A stretch of DNA of 64,000 nucleotides, taken from positions 310,001-374,000 of the forward strand of contig CAVQGN010000001.1 of NCBI GenBank assembly GCA_963712055.1, written 5' to 3'. The position numbers were made by a program, and so were the translations under genes. The notes under the pieces were generated by a model. It made no database searches, was not told the origin of the DNA, and saw only the letters and a list, made by a program, of their open reading frames with translations. Position 1 is the first letter of the stretch; each line of letters begins with the position of its first letter. Below, in pieces: positions 56,223 to 64,000 of this stretch. This stretch comes from JAHBVL01 sp963712055. GTDB taxonomy: Bacteria > Chloroflexota > Chloroflexia > Thermomicrobiales > UBA6265.

Positions 56223-56728
56223 GTTTTCCCCAATCCCCAACTGACTCAGCCCCAACGAATCTACCTCGGGAGAACTTCCGCACAAGACTCCCCGGAACTC
56301 GCTGCTGCCACCCGGCATCGCGACGTAATTGACAGAATGCTAGCATAAATGTCGGTGAGGTTCTTGTAAGCAAATTCGAGATGAATCTGTACGTACGCGG
56401 CCAACGCTCCCGGGATCGAGCGTGCAGGATCGGAGCACAATGCAATCGGGTTGTTCAAGACCTGGGCACCAGCCGGTATGTCTACGGCGAACCAGAAGAT
56501 TGCTGCGCCTGATAGAAGTGCCCTGGGAAACGTGGGGATCATTTCAGAAGTTGATCGAGGAATGGATCAACTAGTCCGTATGGCTACGCAGCCTTGGCGT
56601 TCAAGCAGGAGTGGTTGCTGAAATCGTCGGTTCGATTCATCTGGACGCAAGATCTAGCAAATCCTACGGTATACGAGCAAGTCATTCTCATCCTCGCTCC
56701 AGGACTGAGGATTTCAGGGTGCCGGAAG
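56223..56728. other. Non-coding interval with one doubtful short ORF
   Basis: This 506-base gap between the glycan operon and the dehydrogenase gene should contain the operon promoter (minus strand). An ORF at 56261-56542 (minus, 93 codons) begins with a hydrophobic, signal-peptide-like stretch, but lacks a clear ribosome-binding site and family resemblance. I do not call it a gene. Confidence 0.4.
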
Positions 56729-57703
56729 TTAGTATCCGCGATCGAGATCGACCTGGGTTCGCATCGGTTCGCCAGCAATAAAGCTGCGGAGGTTGTCGCT
56801 GAAGATTTCGAGCGCTCGTTCCCAGTAGCGCGGGGTCATCCCGGCGGAATGGGAGGTCAGCAGGACGTTTGGCATCTCCCAGAGCGGTGAGTCGACCGGG
56901 AGTGGTTCCGGATCGGTGACGTCGAGACCCGCGCCAGCGAGATGTCCGCTCTCCAGCGCCGTAATGAGCGCGTTCGTGTCGATCGCCGTTCCTCGGCCGA
57001 TGTTGTAGATGTACGACCCTGGTTTCATCCTCGCTATTCGTGCTGCGTCGAAAAGCTGCTTCGTTTCGCCGGTTTCCGGTAGGCAAAGCGCAACCTGATT
57101 GGCCAGAGGAAGGAGGTCATCCAGACGGTCGAGCCCGTGAACCTCGATCCCGGGAGATGGTTCCGACCGCGCCGTGCGCGAGACGGCCACAACTCGCATG
57201 CCCAGCCCGACCGCTCGTTCAGCAAGTGCTCGGCCGATCTGACCATATCCGACGATCAGCAAGGTCGAACCATACAGTTCGCCACCCGCTTGCGGTCCCT
57301 TTTGCGGCGTCCACTCTTTCCGATCTTGCGCCCGGATGAGCAGGGGCAACTCGCGGGTGAAAGCGAGCATCATCGCCAGGACATGCTCGGCAATGTTGAT
57401 CGCATGGACACCGCTGTTATTCGTCAGGACAATGCCGCGTTCCTTCAACGCCGCCATCGGGACCCGTTCCACACCAGCTCCGATCCATTGAACCCAGGTC
57501 AGATTGGGTGCTTTGGCAATCGCGTCCGCCGTCAATCCGCCCCACGAATAGAGCACTCGCGCTCTGGCGAGCTGATCGTCTGCCGTCGCTTCATCATGTT
57601 CGATGAATTGCACCTGCGGAAATCGTTCCCGCAGTGCGGCGAGAAAAAAGTCAGGCGTGTCGAACCGGAGCAACACCGGGGAATAGTGCGGAGGTCTGAT
57701 CAC
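56729..57703 (-). CDS. D-2-hydroxyacid dehydrogenase family protein
   Basis: A 324-residue NAD(P)-dependent enzyme. The Rossmann loop is LIVGYGQIGRALAERA; catalytic Arg is in NIGRGTAID, Glu in DVTDPEPLP and His in LLTSHSAG. Relatives act on D-lactate, glyoxylate, phosphoglycerate or phosphonates; the specific substrate is unknown. I start at a GTG seven bases after the moaA stop, since the longer open frame runs back through moaA. It is likely transcribed with moaA. Confidence 0.87.
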   Translation of the reverse strand: MIRPPHYSPVLLRFDTPDFFLAALRERFPQVQFIEHDEATADDQLARARVLYSWGGLTADAIAKAPNLTWVQWIGAGVERVPMAALKERGIVLTNNSGVHAINIAEHVLAMMLAFTRELPLLIRAQDRKEWTPQKGPQAGGELYGSTLLIVGYGQIGRALAERAVGLGMRVVAVSRTARSEPSPGIEVHGLDRLDDLLPLANQVALCLPETGETKQLFDAARIARMKPGSYIYNIGRGTAIDTNALITALESGHLAGAGLDVTDPEPLPVDSPLWEMPNVLLTSHSAGMTPRYWERALEIFSDNLRSFIAGEPMRTQVDLDRGY

Positions 57704-57710
57704 TGTAAGC

Positions 57711-58745
57711 TCAGCCGCCAATCTGCGACATACCGCGACCGATCTCGCGGTCACCTTCGGCAATGCCATGACCCCACGGTTTGCGCCAGATACCGGCCAG
57801 GAGTTTCTGCCGAATCTCTTCATCAGTCGCACCCGCTCGCATCATGTCGCGGAAGTCGACCTCGTCCATCCGCAAGAGGCAGAGCCGGAGTTTGCCATCG
57901 GCGGTCAACCGCACCCGGTTACAGAACGCGCAAAAGGGTTCGGATATAGGGGAGATAAAGCCAATGGTTCCTCTCGCGCCCGGAATGCGCCAGAGACGCG
58001 CCGGATCGGATGGATCGGATGGGAGAGTCTCGAGGGGACCATACTGGGCTTCCAGGCGCATTTTGGTCTCCTCGGTGGTCACGAGTCCCTCGTCGTAGAC
58101 CAATCCAACACCTTCCATCGGCATGATCTCAAGAAACCGGACCTCCCAGTCCTTCTCGAGGGTCAGAGCAGCCATTTCGCCGACCTCGAGTTCGTTGTGA
58201 CCCTTGACCACGACTGCGTTCAACTTGATCGGAGCCAACCCAACACGTTCGGCTTCCTCCAGACCGGCCAGCACCAGATCGAGCCGGCCACCGCGGGTGA
58301 TCAACTTGAACTTGTCGGGATTGAGCGTATCGATGCTGACATTGATCCGGTCGAGACCAGCAGCGTGCAAATCCGCAGCCATCCGGGGCAGCAGGAGACC
58401 GTTGGTCGTCATCGAGATCTCATCGACGCCCTCGAACTCCTTCATCTGGCGAACGATTTCGACCAGGTGCGGGCGGATCGTCGGCTCACCACCTGTCAGC
58501 CTGAACTTGCGGAACCCCATCTCCGCGCAGAGACCGATCGTTCTAAGGAGTTCCTCGTCGGTCAGAATCTCGTCCCGGGGTTGAAAGGTCATACCCGTCG
58601 CCGGCATACAATAAACGCAGCGGAAGTTGCAGCGATCAGTCAGCGAGATTCGCAGGTAGGTCATCGCCCGCCCGTAGGCGTCGACAGCCTGGGGTGTGTC
58701 TGTGCTGGTCCGGATGGTCGACTCTGGTCTGATCATGGTCTGCAT
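57711..58745 (-). CDS. moaA: GTP 3',8-cyclase (molybdenum cofactor biosynthesis)
   Basis: A 344-residue radical SAM enzyme. The N-terminal cluster motif is CNFRCVYC, the SAM/GTP region includes RLTGGEPTIR, and the second cluster uses CAFCNRVRLTADGKLRLC. The C-terminus ends in Gly-Gly (SQIGG), as required for MoaA activity. It converts GTP to 3',8-cyclo-H2GTP, the first step of molybdopterin synthesis. The stop is followed directly by the dehydrogenase gene. MoaB at 29 kb belongs to the same pathway. Confidence 0.95.
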   Translation of the reverse strand: MQTMIRPESTIRTSTDTPQAVDAYGRAMTYLRISLTDRCNFRCVYCMPATGMTFQPRDEILTDEELLRTIGLCAEMGFRKFRLTGGEPTIRPHLVEIVRQMKEFEGVDEISMTTNGLLLPRMAADLHAAGLDRINVSIDTLNPDKFKLITRGGRLDLVLAGLEEAERVGLAPIKLNAVVVKGHNELEVGEMAALTLEKDWEVRFLEIMPMEGVGLVYDEGLVTTEETKMRLEAQYGPLETLPSDPSDPARLWRIPGARGTIGFISPISEPFCAFCNRVRLTADGKLRLCLLRMDEVDFRDMMRAGATDEEIRQKLLAGIWRKPWGHGIAEGDREIGRGMSQIGG

Positions 58746-58780
58746 GAGTGCCGTGCCTTACGTTGTTGCGATACAAGAGA

Positions 58781-58814
58781 CTAGTTCAACGTTTAGTATC
58801 CAATAGTTGACTAG
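58781..58814. promoter_or_regulatory. Imperfect inverted repeat between divergent moaA and dCTP deaminase genes
   Basis: CTAGTTCAAC (58781-58790) is nearly the reverse complement of GTTGACTAG (58806-58814), with one bulged T and a 15-base spacer. It lies between divergent starts, where an operator or overlapping promoters would be expected; TTGACT at 58807-58812 could serve as a -35 box. No regulator can be assigned. Confidence 0.4.
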
Positions 58815-58902
58815 CCTGCGCCACTGGTGTTTCGCATCCATGGTACACATGCTCTTCAGCAGAAAGCGAAACTGACCAATCGGTGGGAGAAGAGGAAGCA
58901 GT

Positions 58903-59439
58903 ATGGATTCAGACGAAATGACCGGTGTGCTCAGCGGTGATGCTATTGGGTTGCTCTGCCAGCAAACGCCAGGCCTCGTCGAGGATTTTGCCGATCTCGA
59001 TCTCCAACTCCAGCAGAATGGGTTCGATTTCCGCCTGGCCGAAGTCCATCGCTTTCTCGGAGGTGGCACGATCGCGATCGATAACAGTGGGCGAGTGCTC
59101 CCTGACATCGAAGCCATCGAACCGGATGCGAGCGGTTTCTGGCATCTCGAATCAGGTGCGTACCACATTGTCTATGAGGAAACGGTCAATCTGCCGAAAC
59201 ACTTGATGGCGTTCGGTCGTCCTCGTTCGAGTCTGACCCGCAGCGGCGCTGCCATTCATACTGCGGTCTGGGACGCTGGCTATTCTGGTCGCTCGACATC
59301 GCTGATGACGGTCGCGAATCCGGCCGGGTTCTCAGTGCAGCGTGGAGCAAGAGTGATGCAGTTGGTATTCATGACGTTGTCTGCTGAGGTGGAATCCGGC
59401 TACGACGGGATCTACCAGGGAGAAAACACGCGGACGTGA
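58903..59439 (+). CDS. dcd: dCTP deaminase / dUTPase-family protein
   Basis: A 178-residue protein of the trimeric dUTPase/dCTP-deaminase superfamily. The signature RSSLTRSGAAIHTAVWDAGYSGR (active-site Ser-Arg and the HTAVWDAGYSG beta-turn) is characteristic of dCTP deaminases and archaeal-type dUTPases. Deamination of dCTP gives dUTP, a route to dTMP. Length and sequence do not separate the deaminase from the dUTPase, so the symbol is tentative. It is divergent from moaA. Confidence 0.85.
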   Translation: MDSDEMTGVLSGDAIGLLCQQTPGLVEDFADLDLQLQQNGFDFRLAEVHRFLGGGTIAIDNSGRVLPDIEAIEPDASGFWHLESGAYHIVYEETVNLPKHLMAFGRPRSSLTRSGAAIHTAVWDAGYSGRSTSLMTVANPAGFSVQRGARVMQLVFMTLSAEVESGYDGIYQGENTRT

Positions 59440-59453
59440 CCGCCGGCGGAACG

Positions 59454-59729
59454 CTAGTACTCCTGCCGCCGTGCGTAAACCGGTCGGGCCGGTGCTTCGC
59501 CGGGAACAGGAGCCTGGGAGCGGGCTGTAGTCACCGACTTGCTTTGGTCGCAATCGTCGATCGGGCAGAAGTAGATCAGTGTGTACTCTTCTTCAGACTG
59601 CCGCTCGAACCGGGCCGGCCGCCCCTGAATTCCGCGCAAACGCATGGTGACATCGTGGTCAGGGCATACCGGAACGAGAGGTCGGTCTTCAGCTCGCCGC
59701 AGCGCCCAGTTGACATACTTCATGACCAT
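59454..59729 (-). CDS. Small Cys/His-containing protein, unknown function
   Basis: A 91-residue protein with a Cys-x2-His pair (VCPDHDVTMR) and a Cys-x4-Cys pair (YFCPIDDCDQS), together suggesting a zinc ribbon. I start at ATG 59729, with AGAGGAGAC upstream. The open frame extends further but without family-like sequence. It is convergent with the dCTP deaminase gene and divergent from the ferredoxin. I do not recognise a named family. Confidence 0.6.
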   Translation of the reverse strand: MVMKYVNWALRRAEDRPLVPVCPDHDVTMRLRGIQGRPARFERQSEEEYTLIYFCPIDDCDQSKSVTTARSQAPVPGEAPARPVYARRQEY

Positions 59730-59881
59730 AGCGGATGAGTCTCCTCTGGCAACAACCCGGATGCTCACGGAAGTATACGACCAGTCAGCAGCTTGGTTGG
59801 TAGTTGGCGGATTCAATCTCTTGCAGGGTTGGGCTAGAGTTTGGGACGCGAGTAGGTCGCCTCAGCAGAAAAGGAAAACTG

Positions 59882-60241
59882 ATGCATACAGTCAAGATTC
59901 AAGGTGAAGAGTCGACAGAGACAACGAATGGCCGAAGATTGGTCCTGGCAATTGAAGATGCCGGCGTCGATATCCTGCATCGCTGTGGCGGGAACGCCCG
60001 CTGCACGACCTGTCGGGTCGACATCGTGTCCGGGGACGCGGGCCCGATGACCGAGGCCGAAGAAGAGCGGCTGAGTCGTGTTGAAGATCGCACACCGACG
60101 CTTCGACTTTCCTGCCAGGTTCAGGTCAACGACGATCTTGAGGTTGCGGTTCTGCGCCGATTGCAGGATTTTCCGGAAATGTCCGATCCGGGACCTCGAC
60201 CGATCGAATGGCCCGAGGACGGACCGCTCGCTCCAGAGTAG
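59882..60241 (+). CDS. [2Fe-2S] ferredoxin, plant/adrenodoxin type
   Basis: A 119-residue ferredoxin. The cluster ligands are in HRCGGNARCTTCRVDIVSG (Cys-x5-Cys-x2-Cys) and LRLSCQV. LVLAIEDAGVDI before them is the expected beta-grasp start. Long C-terminal tail of about 25 residues is Pro-rich. AAAAGGAAAACTG precedes the ATG, so I prefer it over the upstream frame start at 59804. It carries electrons in an unknown pathway and lies just before the SRP RNA gene. Confidence 0.9.
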   Translation: MHTVKIQGEESTETTNGRRLVLAIEDAGVDILHRCGGNARCTTCRVDIVSGDAGPMTEAEEERLSRVEDRTPTLRLSCQVQVNDDLEVAVLRRLQDFPEMSDPGPRPIEWPEDGPLAPE

Positions 60242-60251
60242 GTTTCCGGGT

Positions 60252-60281
60252 TTGGTTTCGACTCGGAGGCGGTGCTAGACT
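60252..60281 (+). promoter_or_regulatory. Candidate promoter of the SRP RNA gene
   Basis: TTGGTT (60252-60257), an 18-base spacer and TAGACT (60276-60281) lie just upstream of the RNA. A start at G60288, seven bases after the -10 box, coincides with the 5' end deduced from the RNA's closing helix. Confidence 0.6.
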
Positions 60282-60287
60282 CTCTCT

Positions 60288-60557
60288 GGTCGTGCTAGAC
60301 GGGGAGCTAGCGGTGCCCTGAACCCGCAACCCGCTTAGCGGGGTTGAATTCCCCCCCAAGGCCCACTTCTGTGGGACTGCTACGACACCGAAGCGTTGAA
60401 GACCGAGTCTCGCGCGGCGGGACGCCGTGAACCAGGTCAGGACCGGAAGGTAGCAGCCTTAAGCGGAAAGTCTCGGGTGACGTGAGGTTGCTTCGTCTGA
60501 GCTTGCGGATCGTGGGTAAGCCGGAGAGGTGCTGGTCGACGGGGGGTGCACGGCCAA
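60288..60557 (+). ncRNA. ffs: Signal recognition particle RNA, long (Alu-domain) type
   Basis: The conserved SRP core GTCAGGACCGGAAGGTAGCA is at about 60438-60457, the helix 8 tetraloop and asymmetric loop bound by Ffh. A 5' region CCTGAACCCGCAACCCGC...GCGGGG resembles the Alu domain of long bacterial SRP RNAs. The ends pair: GGTCGTGC (60288-60295) with GCACGGCC (60548-60555), one G-U. Helix 5 pairing is also visible (CGAAGC with GCTTCG). About 270 nt, much longer than the 114-nt E. coli RNA. With Ffh and FtsY it targets nascent membrane proteins. Confidence 0.9.
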
Positions 60558-60568
60558 TCTACCGCACA

Positions 60569-60606
60569 AAAAACGCCCGGCATGTTGCCCGGGCGTTTCT
60601 CTTTTC
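60569..60606 (+). terminator. Intrinsic terminator after the SRP RNA
   Basis: AAACGCCCGG (60571-60580) pairs with CCGGGCGTTT (60589-60598), stem 10 base pairs with an eight-base loop, followed by CTCTTTTCGTTT. The preceding A run makes it plausible in the reverse direction too, for the membrane-protein gene ending at 60623. Confidence 0.9.
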
Positions 60607-60622
60607 GTTTGACGACCAGGAA

Positions 60623-61120
60623 TCAGCGTGGTTTGCGCCGGACCGGCCGTGGGGCGCCAACGGTTGGCACAGTAGCTGACCCGCCCGGCTTCCCGCGACC
60701 CTGTTTGGTCATTGGTCGGGAGAGCTCGCGCCGCTGCAGTTGCTGCTCATAGGCCAACCGAAGATCATCGTAATGCCGCTTGTAGTCATACAGGATGTAC
60801 CCAAGCCACGCGATCAATCCAACCCATGCCAACCACATCCAGAGTCGCATACCGAGGCTGAACGGATCGATCTGGAGCCACCGTATCAGGAAGAGCAGGA
60901 GGCCTATCGTGAACAACACCAGACCCATACCCGCCCAGCGCTTGGCCATGCGGTGGAGGACTGGATCATGGAACCAACGCTTCGCCCAGCCGTTGTAGAC
61001 GACCAGACTCGCCAGGAACCCGATCGAAAACACAATCAGGAAGATCACCGAAAACGGCCCGAACACTTCGTTCGGACCAGGCACCGTGGTCAGATAGTCC
61101 CAGGAAAACGGATTGTCCAT
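60623..61120 (-). CDS. Three-helix membrane protein, unknown function
   Basis: A 165-residue protein with about three transmembrane helices (near 20-42, 64-84 and 92-113), followed by a charged, coiled-coil-prone and basic C-terminal tail (ending RRKPR). It starts at MDNPFSWDY; an ATG two codons earlier is possible. It lies 88 bases after sdhB on the same strand. It is not recognisable as a known SDH anchor, but no sdhC/sdhD gene is nearby, so a link to the complex is possible. Confidence 0.7.
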   Translation of the reverse strand: MDNPFSWDYLTTVPGPNEVFGPFSVIFLIVFSIGFLASLVVYNGWAKRWFHDPVLHRMAKRWAGMGLVLFTIGLLLFLIRWLQIDPFSLGMRLWMWLAWVGLIAWLGYILYDYKRHYDDLRLAYEQQLQRRELSRPMTKQGRGKPGGSATVPTVGAPRPVRRKPR

Positions 61121-61208
61121 TCGCAACGTCTACCCACTCTGCAACGCCAAACCGCCAACAGCGGCGATAACCTCGCAGAACACAAACCGAATCTCGAGCT
61201 CTCGAAGT

Positions 61209-61907
61209 CTAGACGGTCTCGGTGACGAGCGCTCGTTTGACTTCTTCGATCGCCTGGGTCACCGCGATATCGCGTGGGCAGGCGTCGGTGCAGTTGAAGA
61301 TCGTCCGGCAGCGCCAAACTCCTGAACGCTGATTGAGGATCTTGAGTCGCTCGGCGCCACCCTGATCACGGGAATCGAAGATGAAGCGATGCGCATTGAC
61401 GATCGCCGCAGGTCCGACGAACTCGTCGTTTGTCCAGGTAATCGGACAGGCGGTCGTGCATGAGGCGCACAAAATGCATTTGGTTGTGTCGTCGAAGCGC
61501 TCGCGGTCAGCCTGGGACTGGAGCCGTTCCTGTCCCGGACCCGCATCCGCCGCGATGAGATATGGTTTGACGCTCTTGTAGGCTTCAAAAAACCCATCCA
61601 TATCGATCACGAGATCCTTGATGACGTCAAACCCCATCAGCGGTTCGATCGTTACCTTGCTGCCGAGCTCGTTCATCAGAACTTTGCATGCGAGGCGATT
61701 GCGACCGTTGATGCGCATAGCGTCCGAACCGCAAATGCCGTGGGCGCAAGAGCGACGGTAGGTGAGGGAGCCATCTTCGAACCACTTGATCTTGTTCAAC
61801 GCATCGAGAACGCGATCGGTCGGTTCGACGTCGACCTGGTACTCCTTGTAGAGCGGTTTGACATCATTTTCAGGGTTGTAGCGTTTGATTCGGAGTGTGA
61901 CCTCCAC
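61209..61907 (-). CDS. sdhB: Succinate dehydrogenase/fumarate reductase iron-sulfur subunit
   Basis: A 232-residue protein. The 2Fe-2S cluster site is SCAHGICGSDAMRINGRNRLAC; the 4Fe-4S and 3Fe-4S sites use CILCASCTTACP and CRTIFNCTDACP. It passes electrons from SdhA flavin to quinone through the membrane subunits. It follows sdhA by 33 bases in one operon. No membrane anchor subunit genes (sdhC/D) are adjacent upstream, where the divergent M20 gene starts. Confidence 0.95.
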   Translation of the reverse strand: MEVTLRIKRYNPENDVKPLYKEYQVDVEPTDRVLDALNKIKWFEDGSLTYRRSCAHGICGSDAMRINGRNRLACKVLMNELGSKVTIEPLMGFDVIKDLVIDMDGFFEAYKSVKPYLIAADAGPGQERLQSQADRERFDDTTKCILCASCTTACPITWTNDEFVGPAAIVNAHRFIFDSRDQGGAERLKILNQRSGVWRCRTIFNCTDACPRDIAVTQAIEEVKRALVTETV

Positions 61908-61940
61908 AGCCTGACCTTTCTCTGAAGCAAGCGTCCGATG

Positions 61941-63674
61941 CTAGTACTTGCGTTCCTTTGGTTCGAACGTGGTGATCGTGACTGGCTTCTTGGTCAATTC
62001 TGTTCCACCGGAGGTGCGGCTGATCAGAATGTGAGCGAGCCAGTTGGCGTCATCACGTTTTTCATAATCGGATCGATAGTGAGCTCCACGACTCTCCGTT
62101 CGGGCCAAAGCGCCGTCAATGATCGCTTCGGCGCAATCGAGCATGTAGCCGAGTTCGAGGGTTTCCATGAGGTCGGTGTTGAACACTTTGCCCTTGTCCA
62201 TCACTGCGACATACTGCGATGACCGTTTGAGAGATCGAATCTCTTCCTGGGCCTCAAGCAGACCCTGCTCTTCGCGAACAACCGAAACCTTGTCCATCAT
62301 GACTTCCTGCATCCGAGAACGAATCTCGGCTGCATTCTCGCCTTTCGCGCGGCTCATGATTTCATCGACTTCCGCGCGGGCCATCAGTTCTGGTTCGGCC
62401 GGTAGATTGGCGAACGGTGCCTCCTGAATATGCTTGAGCATGTGTCGACCAGCGCGCCGACCGAACACGATGAGATCGACGAGCGAGTTCGTGCCAAGAC
62501 GGTTGGCGCCATGAACGGAAACGCAGGCCGCTTCACCAGCCGAATAGAACCCCGGAATAACGGTCGATTGCGCGTCCCTGATGACCTGGGCATCGGTGTT
62601 GGTCGGCAGACCGCCCATCGCGTAGTGCGCGGTTGGCTGCACCGGCACGCCTTCGGTTTTCGGTTCGACGTTGAGATAGGTGCGGGCGAAATCGGTCACG
62701 TCTGGCAATTTGGCATCGATTACCTCGGGTGGAAGATGAGTCAAGTCGAGAAGAACATAATCTTTCCCATCGATTCCACGACCTTCCTTGATCTCCTGGT
62801 AGATGTACCGCGAGATCATGTCGCGCGGAGCCAAGTCCTTGAGCGTAGGTGCGTATCGACCCGCGAAGGCTTCCCCGTCGCTGTTGCGCAGGATTCCGCC
62901 TTCACCGCGCGCCGCTTCCGAAAGGAGAATGCCGAGTTTGTAGAGACCGGTTGGATGGAACTGGTAGAACTCCATGTCCATCAGCGGAACGCCACGTCGG
63001 AATGGAATCGCACAACCGTCACCCGTTCCGGCCATCGCGTTCGACGTGATCTTGAAGACTCGACCGAACCCGCCGGTTGCGATCAGCACGGCTTTGGCGT
63101 GCAAAGTGTGCATTTCGCCGGTCTGCAGGTCCCAGGTGACACAGCCGCAACAGGTGCCGTCATCAGCAAACAGCACATCCAGCAGGAAATGCTCGTCGAA
63201 GAACTGGACGTTGTGTTTGATTCCCTGCTGGTACAGGGTCTGGATGATCATGTGTCCGGTGCGGTCGGCTGCAAAACACGCGCGCTTCACGGGACCTTCG
63301 CCGTAGTTGCGCGTGTGGCCACCGAAGCGACGTTGATCGATGAGCCCGGTCGGGGTGCGATTGAAAGGAAGACCCATGTGCTCGAGTTCGATCACTGAGT
63401 CGATCGCTTCCCGAGCAAGGATTTCGGCCGCATCCTGATCGACCACATAGTCGCCACCTTTGACGGTGTCGAACATGTGCCATTCCCAATGGTCTTCTTC
63501 GACGTTGCCAAGCGCGGCCCCAATGCCGCCTTGTGCTGCTCCGGTATGTGACCGGGGTGGATAGAGCTTGCTCACAACGGCTACGTTGGCTTTGCCAGCC
63601 ATCTGGATAGCCGCCATGAGGCCAGCGCCGCCCGCTCCGACAATAATCGCGTCGAACCGGTGGTAGGCCATCAT
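61941..63674 (-). CDS. sdhA: Succinate dehydrogenase/fumarate reductase flavoprotein subunit
   Basis: A 577-residue flavoprotein. Dinucleotide motif is IIVGAGGAGLMAAIQMAG, the FAD-linked histidine is in RSHTGAAQGGIG, catalytic residues are in FHPTGLY and ARGEGGILRN, and late motifs include PGFYSAGEAACVSVHGANRLGTNSL. It oxidises succinate to fumarate. I start at the first of two adjacent ATG codons (63674), nine bases after GAAAGG; the open frame extends 20 codons further. First gene of the sdhAB operon. Confidence 0.96.
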   Translation of the reverse strand: MMAYHRFDAIIVGAGGAGLMAAIQMAGKANVAVVSKLYPPRSHTGAAQGGIGAALGNVEEDHWEWHMFDTVKGGDYVVDQDAAEILAREAIDSVIELEHMGLPFNRTPTGLIDQRRFGGHTRNYGEGPVKRACFAADRTGHMIIQTLYQQGIKHNVQFFDEHFLLDVLFADDGTCCGCVTWDLQTGEMHTLHAKAVLIATGGFGRVFKITSNAMAGTGDGCAIPFRRGVPLMDMEFYQFHPTGLYKLGILLSEAARGEGGILRNSDGEAFAGRYAPTLKDLAPRDMISRYIYQEIKEGRGIDGKDYVLLDLTHLPPEVIDAKLPDVTDFARTYLNVEPKTEGVPVQPTAHYAMGGLPTNTDAQVIRDAQSTVIPGFYSAGEAACVSVHGANRLGTNSLVDLIVFGRRAGRHMLKHIQEAPFANLPAEPELMARAEVDEIMSRAKGENAAEIRSRMQEVMMDKVSVVREEQGLLEAQEEIRSLKRSSQYVAVMDKGKVFNTDLMETLELGYMLDCAEAIIDGALARTESRGAHYRSDYEKRDDANWLAHILISRTSGGTELTKKPVTITTFEPKERKY

Positions 63675-63849
63675 GTGTCCTTTCTCTTCGCCCTGAGAAC
63701 CAAGCAGCCCGGACGAATCTACTCCATATCGCAACGCTAAAGGCCGAGACAGTCTATGTCAAGGAAGAATGTACCCGACAGCGGTCAAGCTGGCGTAGTC
63801 GGCTATACTCGGCGGCACCACGGCGACAACAGTGGATTGGCGGGGAAAC

Positions 63850-64000
63850 GTGTTAGGCAGAACCAGGATGGCGCAACAGACCGGATCGGTCCCCGTCATA
63901 CCCGGAGATCAGGGCTTCGCGCTTTATCGAGCAGCGGAGAAGTTTCTGGATGAGGTGGTTGATCTGACCATCGCAATATCAGAGATCCCCGCTCCAACCG
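63850..64000 (+). CDS. M20-family peptidase, N-terminal fragment (runs off right edge)
   Basis: About 50 residues are seen: GFALYRAAEKFLDEVVDLTIAISEIPAPT. The ending ISEIPAPT is the usual start of M20 metallopeptidases (EIPAPTGxE). A GTG at 63850 is preceded by GGCGGGGAAAC; an ATG at 63868 is an alternative but has no well-spaced ribosome-binding site. The catalytic part lies beyond the window, so the call rests on the start only. It is divergent from sdhA. Confidence 0.55.
   Translation, partial: MLGRTRMAQQTGSVPVIPGDQGFALYRAAEKFLDEVVDLTIAISEIPAPT

Noticed and set aside
56261..56542. Short ORF with a hydrophobic start in the gap before the glycan operon
   Set aside because: No ribosome-binding site or recognisable family; reported only as part of the gap.

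Overview
The window looks like a chromosomal stretch of a GC-rich bacterium, most likely a member of Chloroflexota (Thermomicrobia-like). This is inferred from several things: the gene set (cyanophycin genes, a homocysteine methyltransferase/MTHFR fusion, a short CysRS/MshC-like enzyme), a Tat-type cysteine-rich repeat protein of a kind I associate with that phylum, a Thr-Pro stalk protein with an LPTTG sorting signal (implying a single-membrane envelope), and frequent GTG/TTG starts. No rRNA or marker phylogeny is available to prove it.

Layout. 0-16 kb is mostly housekeeping: the 5' part of rpsF at the left edge, a CysRS/MshC-like ligase, a lipoprotein, trehalose-6-phosphate phosphatase, a DUF192 protein, a translin-like protein, tRNA-Ala(GGC), leuS, gcvPB, a PAP2 phosphatase, two ferredoxin-type proteins including an orphan FixX, a peptidase-MA-type metallopeptidase, prfB with an intact programmed +1 frameshift site, parB and a CPBP protease. 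16-22 kb is a cyanophycin locus: cphB-cphA face a stand-alone CphA-like Mur ligase that has no ATP-grasp domain. 22-34 kb holds an alditol-oxidase-like flavoprotein, an LLM monooxygenase, the methyltransferase/MTHFR fusion, rplS, rnhB, yraN, an M20 peptidase, moaB, hisS, a TIM-barrel isomerase, a PIG-L deacetylase and galK, mostly in overlapping head-to-tail runs.

33.8-41.6 kb is a cell-surface region. It contains a very long cysteine-rich tandem-repeat gene, now split among reading frames by at least a dozen indels, then an intact LPTTG-anchored Thr-Pro stalk protein and a frameshifted undecaprenyl-phosphate-type sugar transferase.

41.6-56.2 kb is one tightly packed 12-gene minus-strand operon for a glycan or glycolipid. 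Read in transcription order it encodes a UXS-type decarboxylase, GalE, a glycosidase-GT2 fusion, an ABC exporter, two APH-fold kinases, a GT4, a QueC-like PP-loop ATPase, a FemAB/BcsL-like acyltransferase, a PIG-L deacetylase, a polysaccharide pyruvyl transferase and another glycosyltransferase. Its middle part is visibly richer in A/T than the flanks. Together these would make nucleotide sugars, assemble and decorate a glycan, and export it.

56.2-64 kb returns to core functions: a 2-hydroxyacid dehydrogenase, moaA, a dCTP deaminase-family protein, a ferredoxin, a long (Alu-domain) SRP RNA with its own promoter and terminator, a three-helix membrane protein, sdhB-sdhA and the start of an M20 peptidase at the right edge.

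The best candidates for something undescribed are the QueC-like ATPase inside the glycan operon, the ATP-grasp-less CphA paralogue, and the giant cysteine-rich repeat gene with clustered, partly frame-compensating indels.
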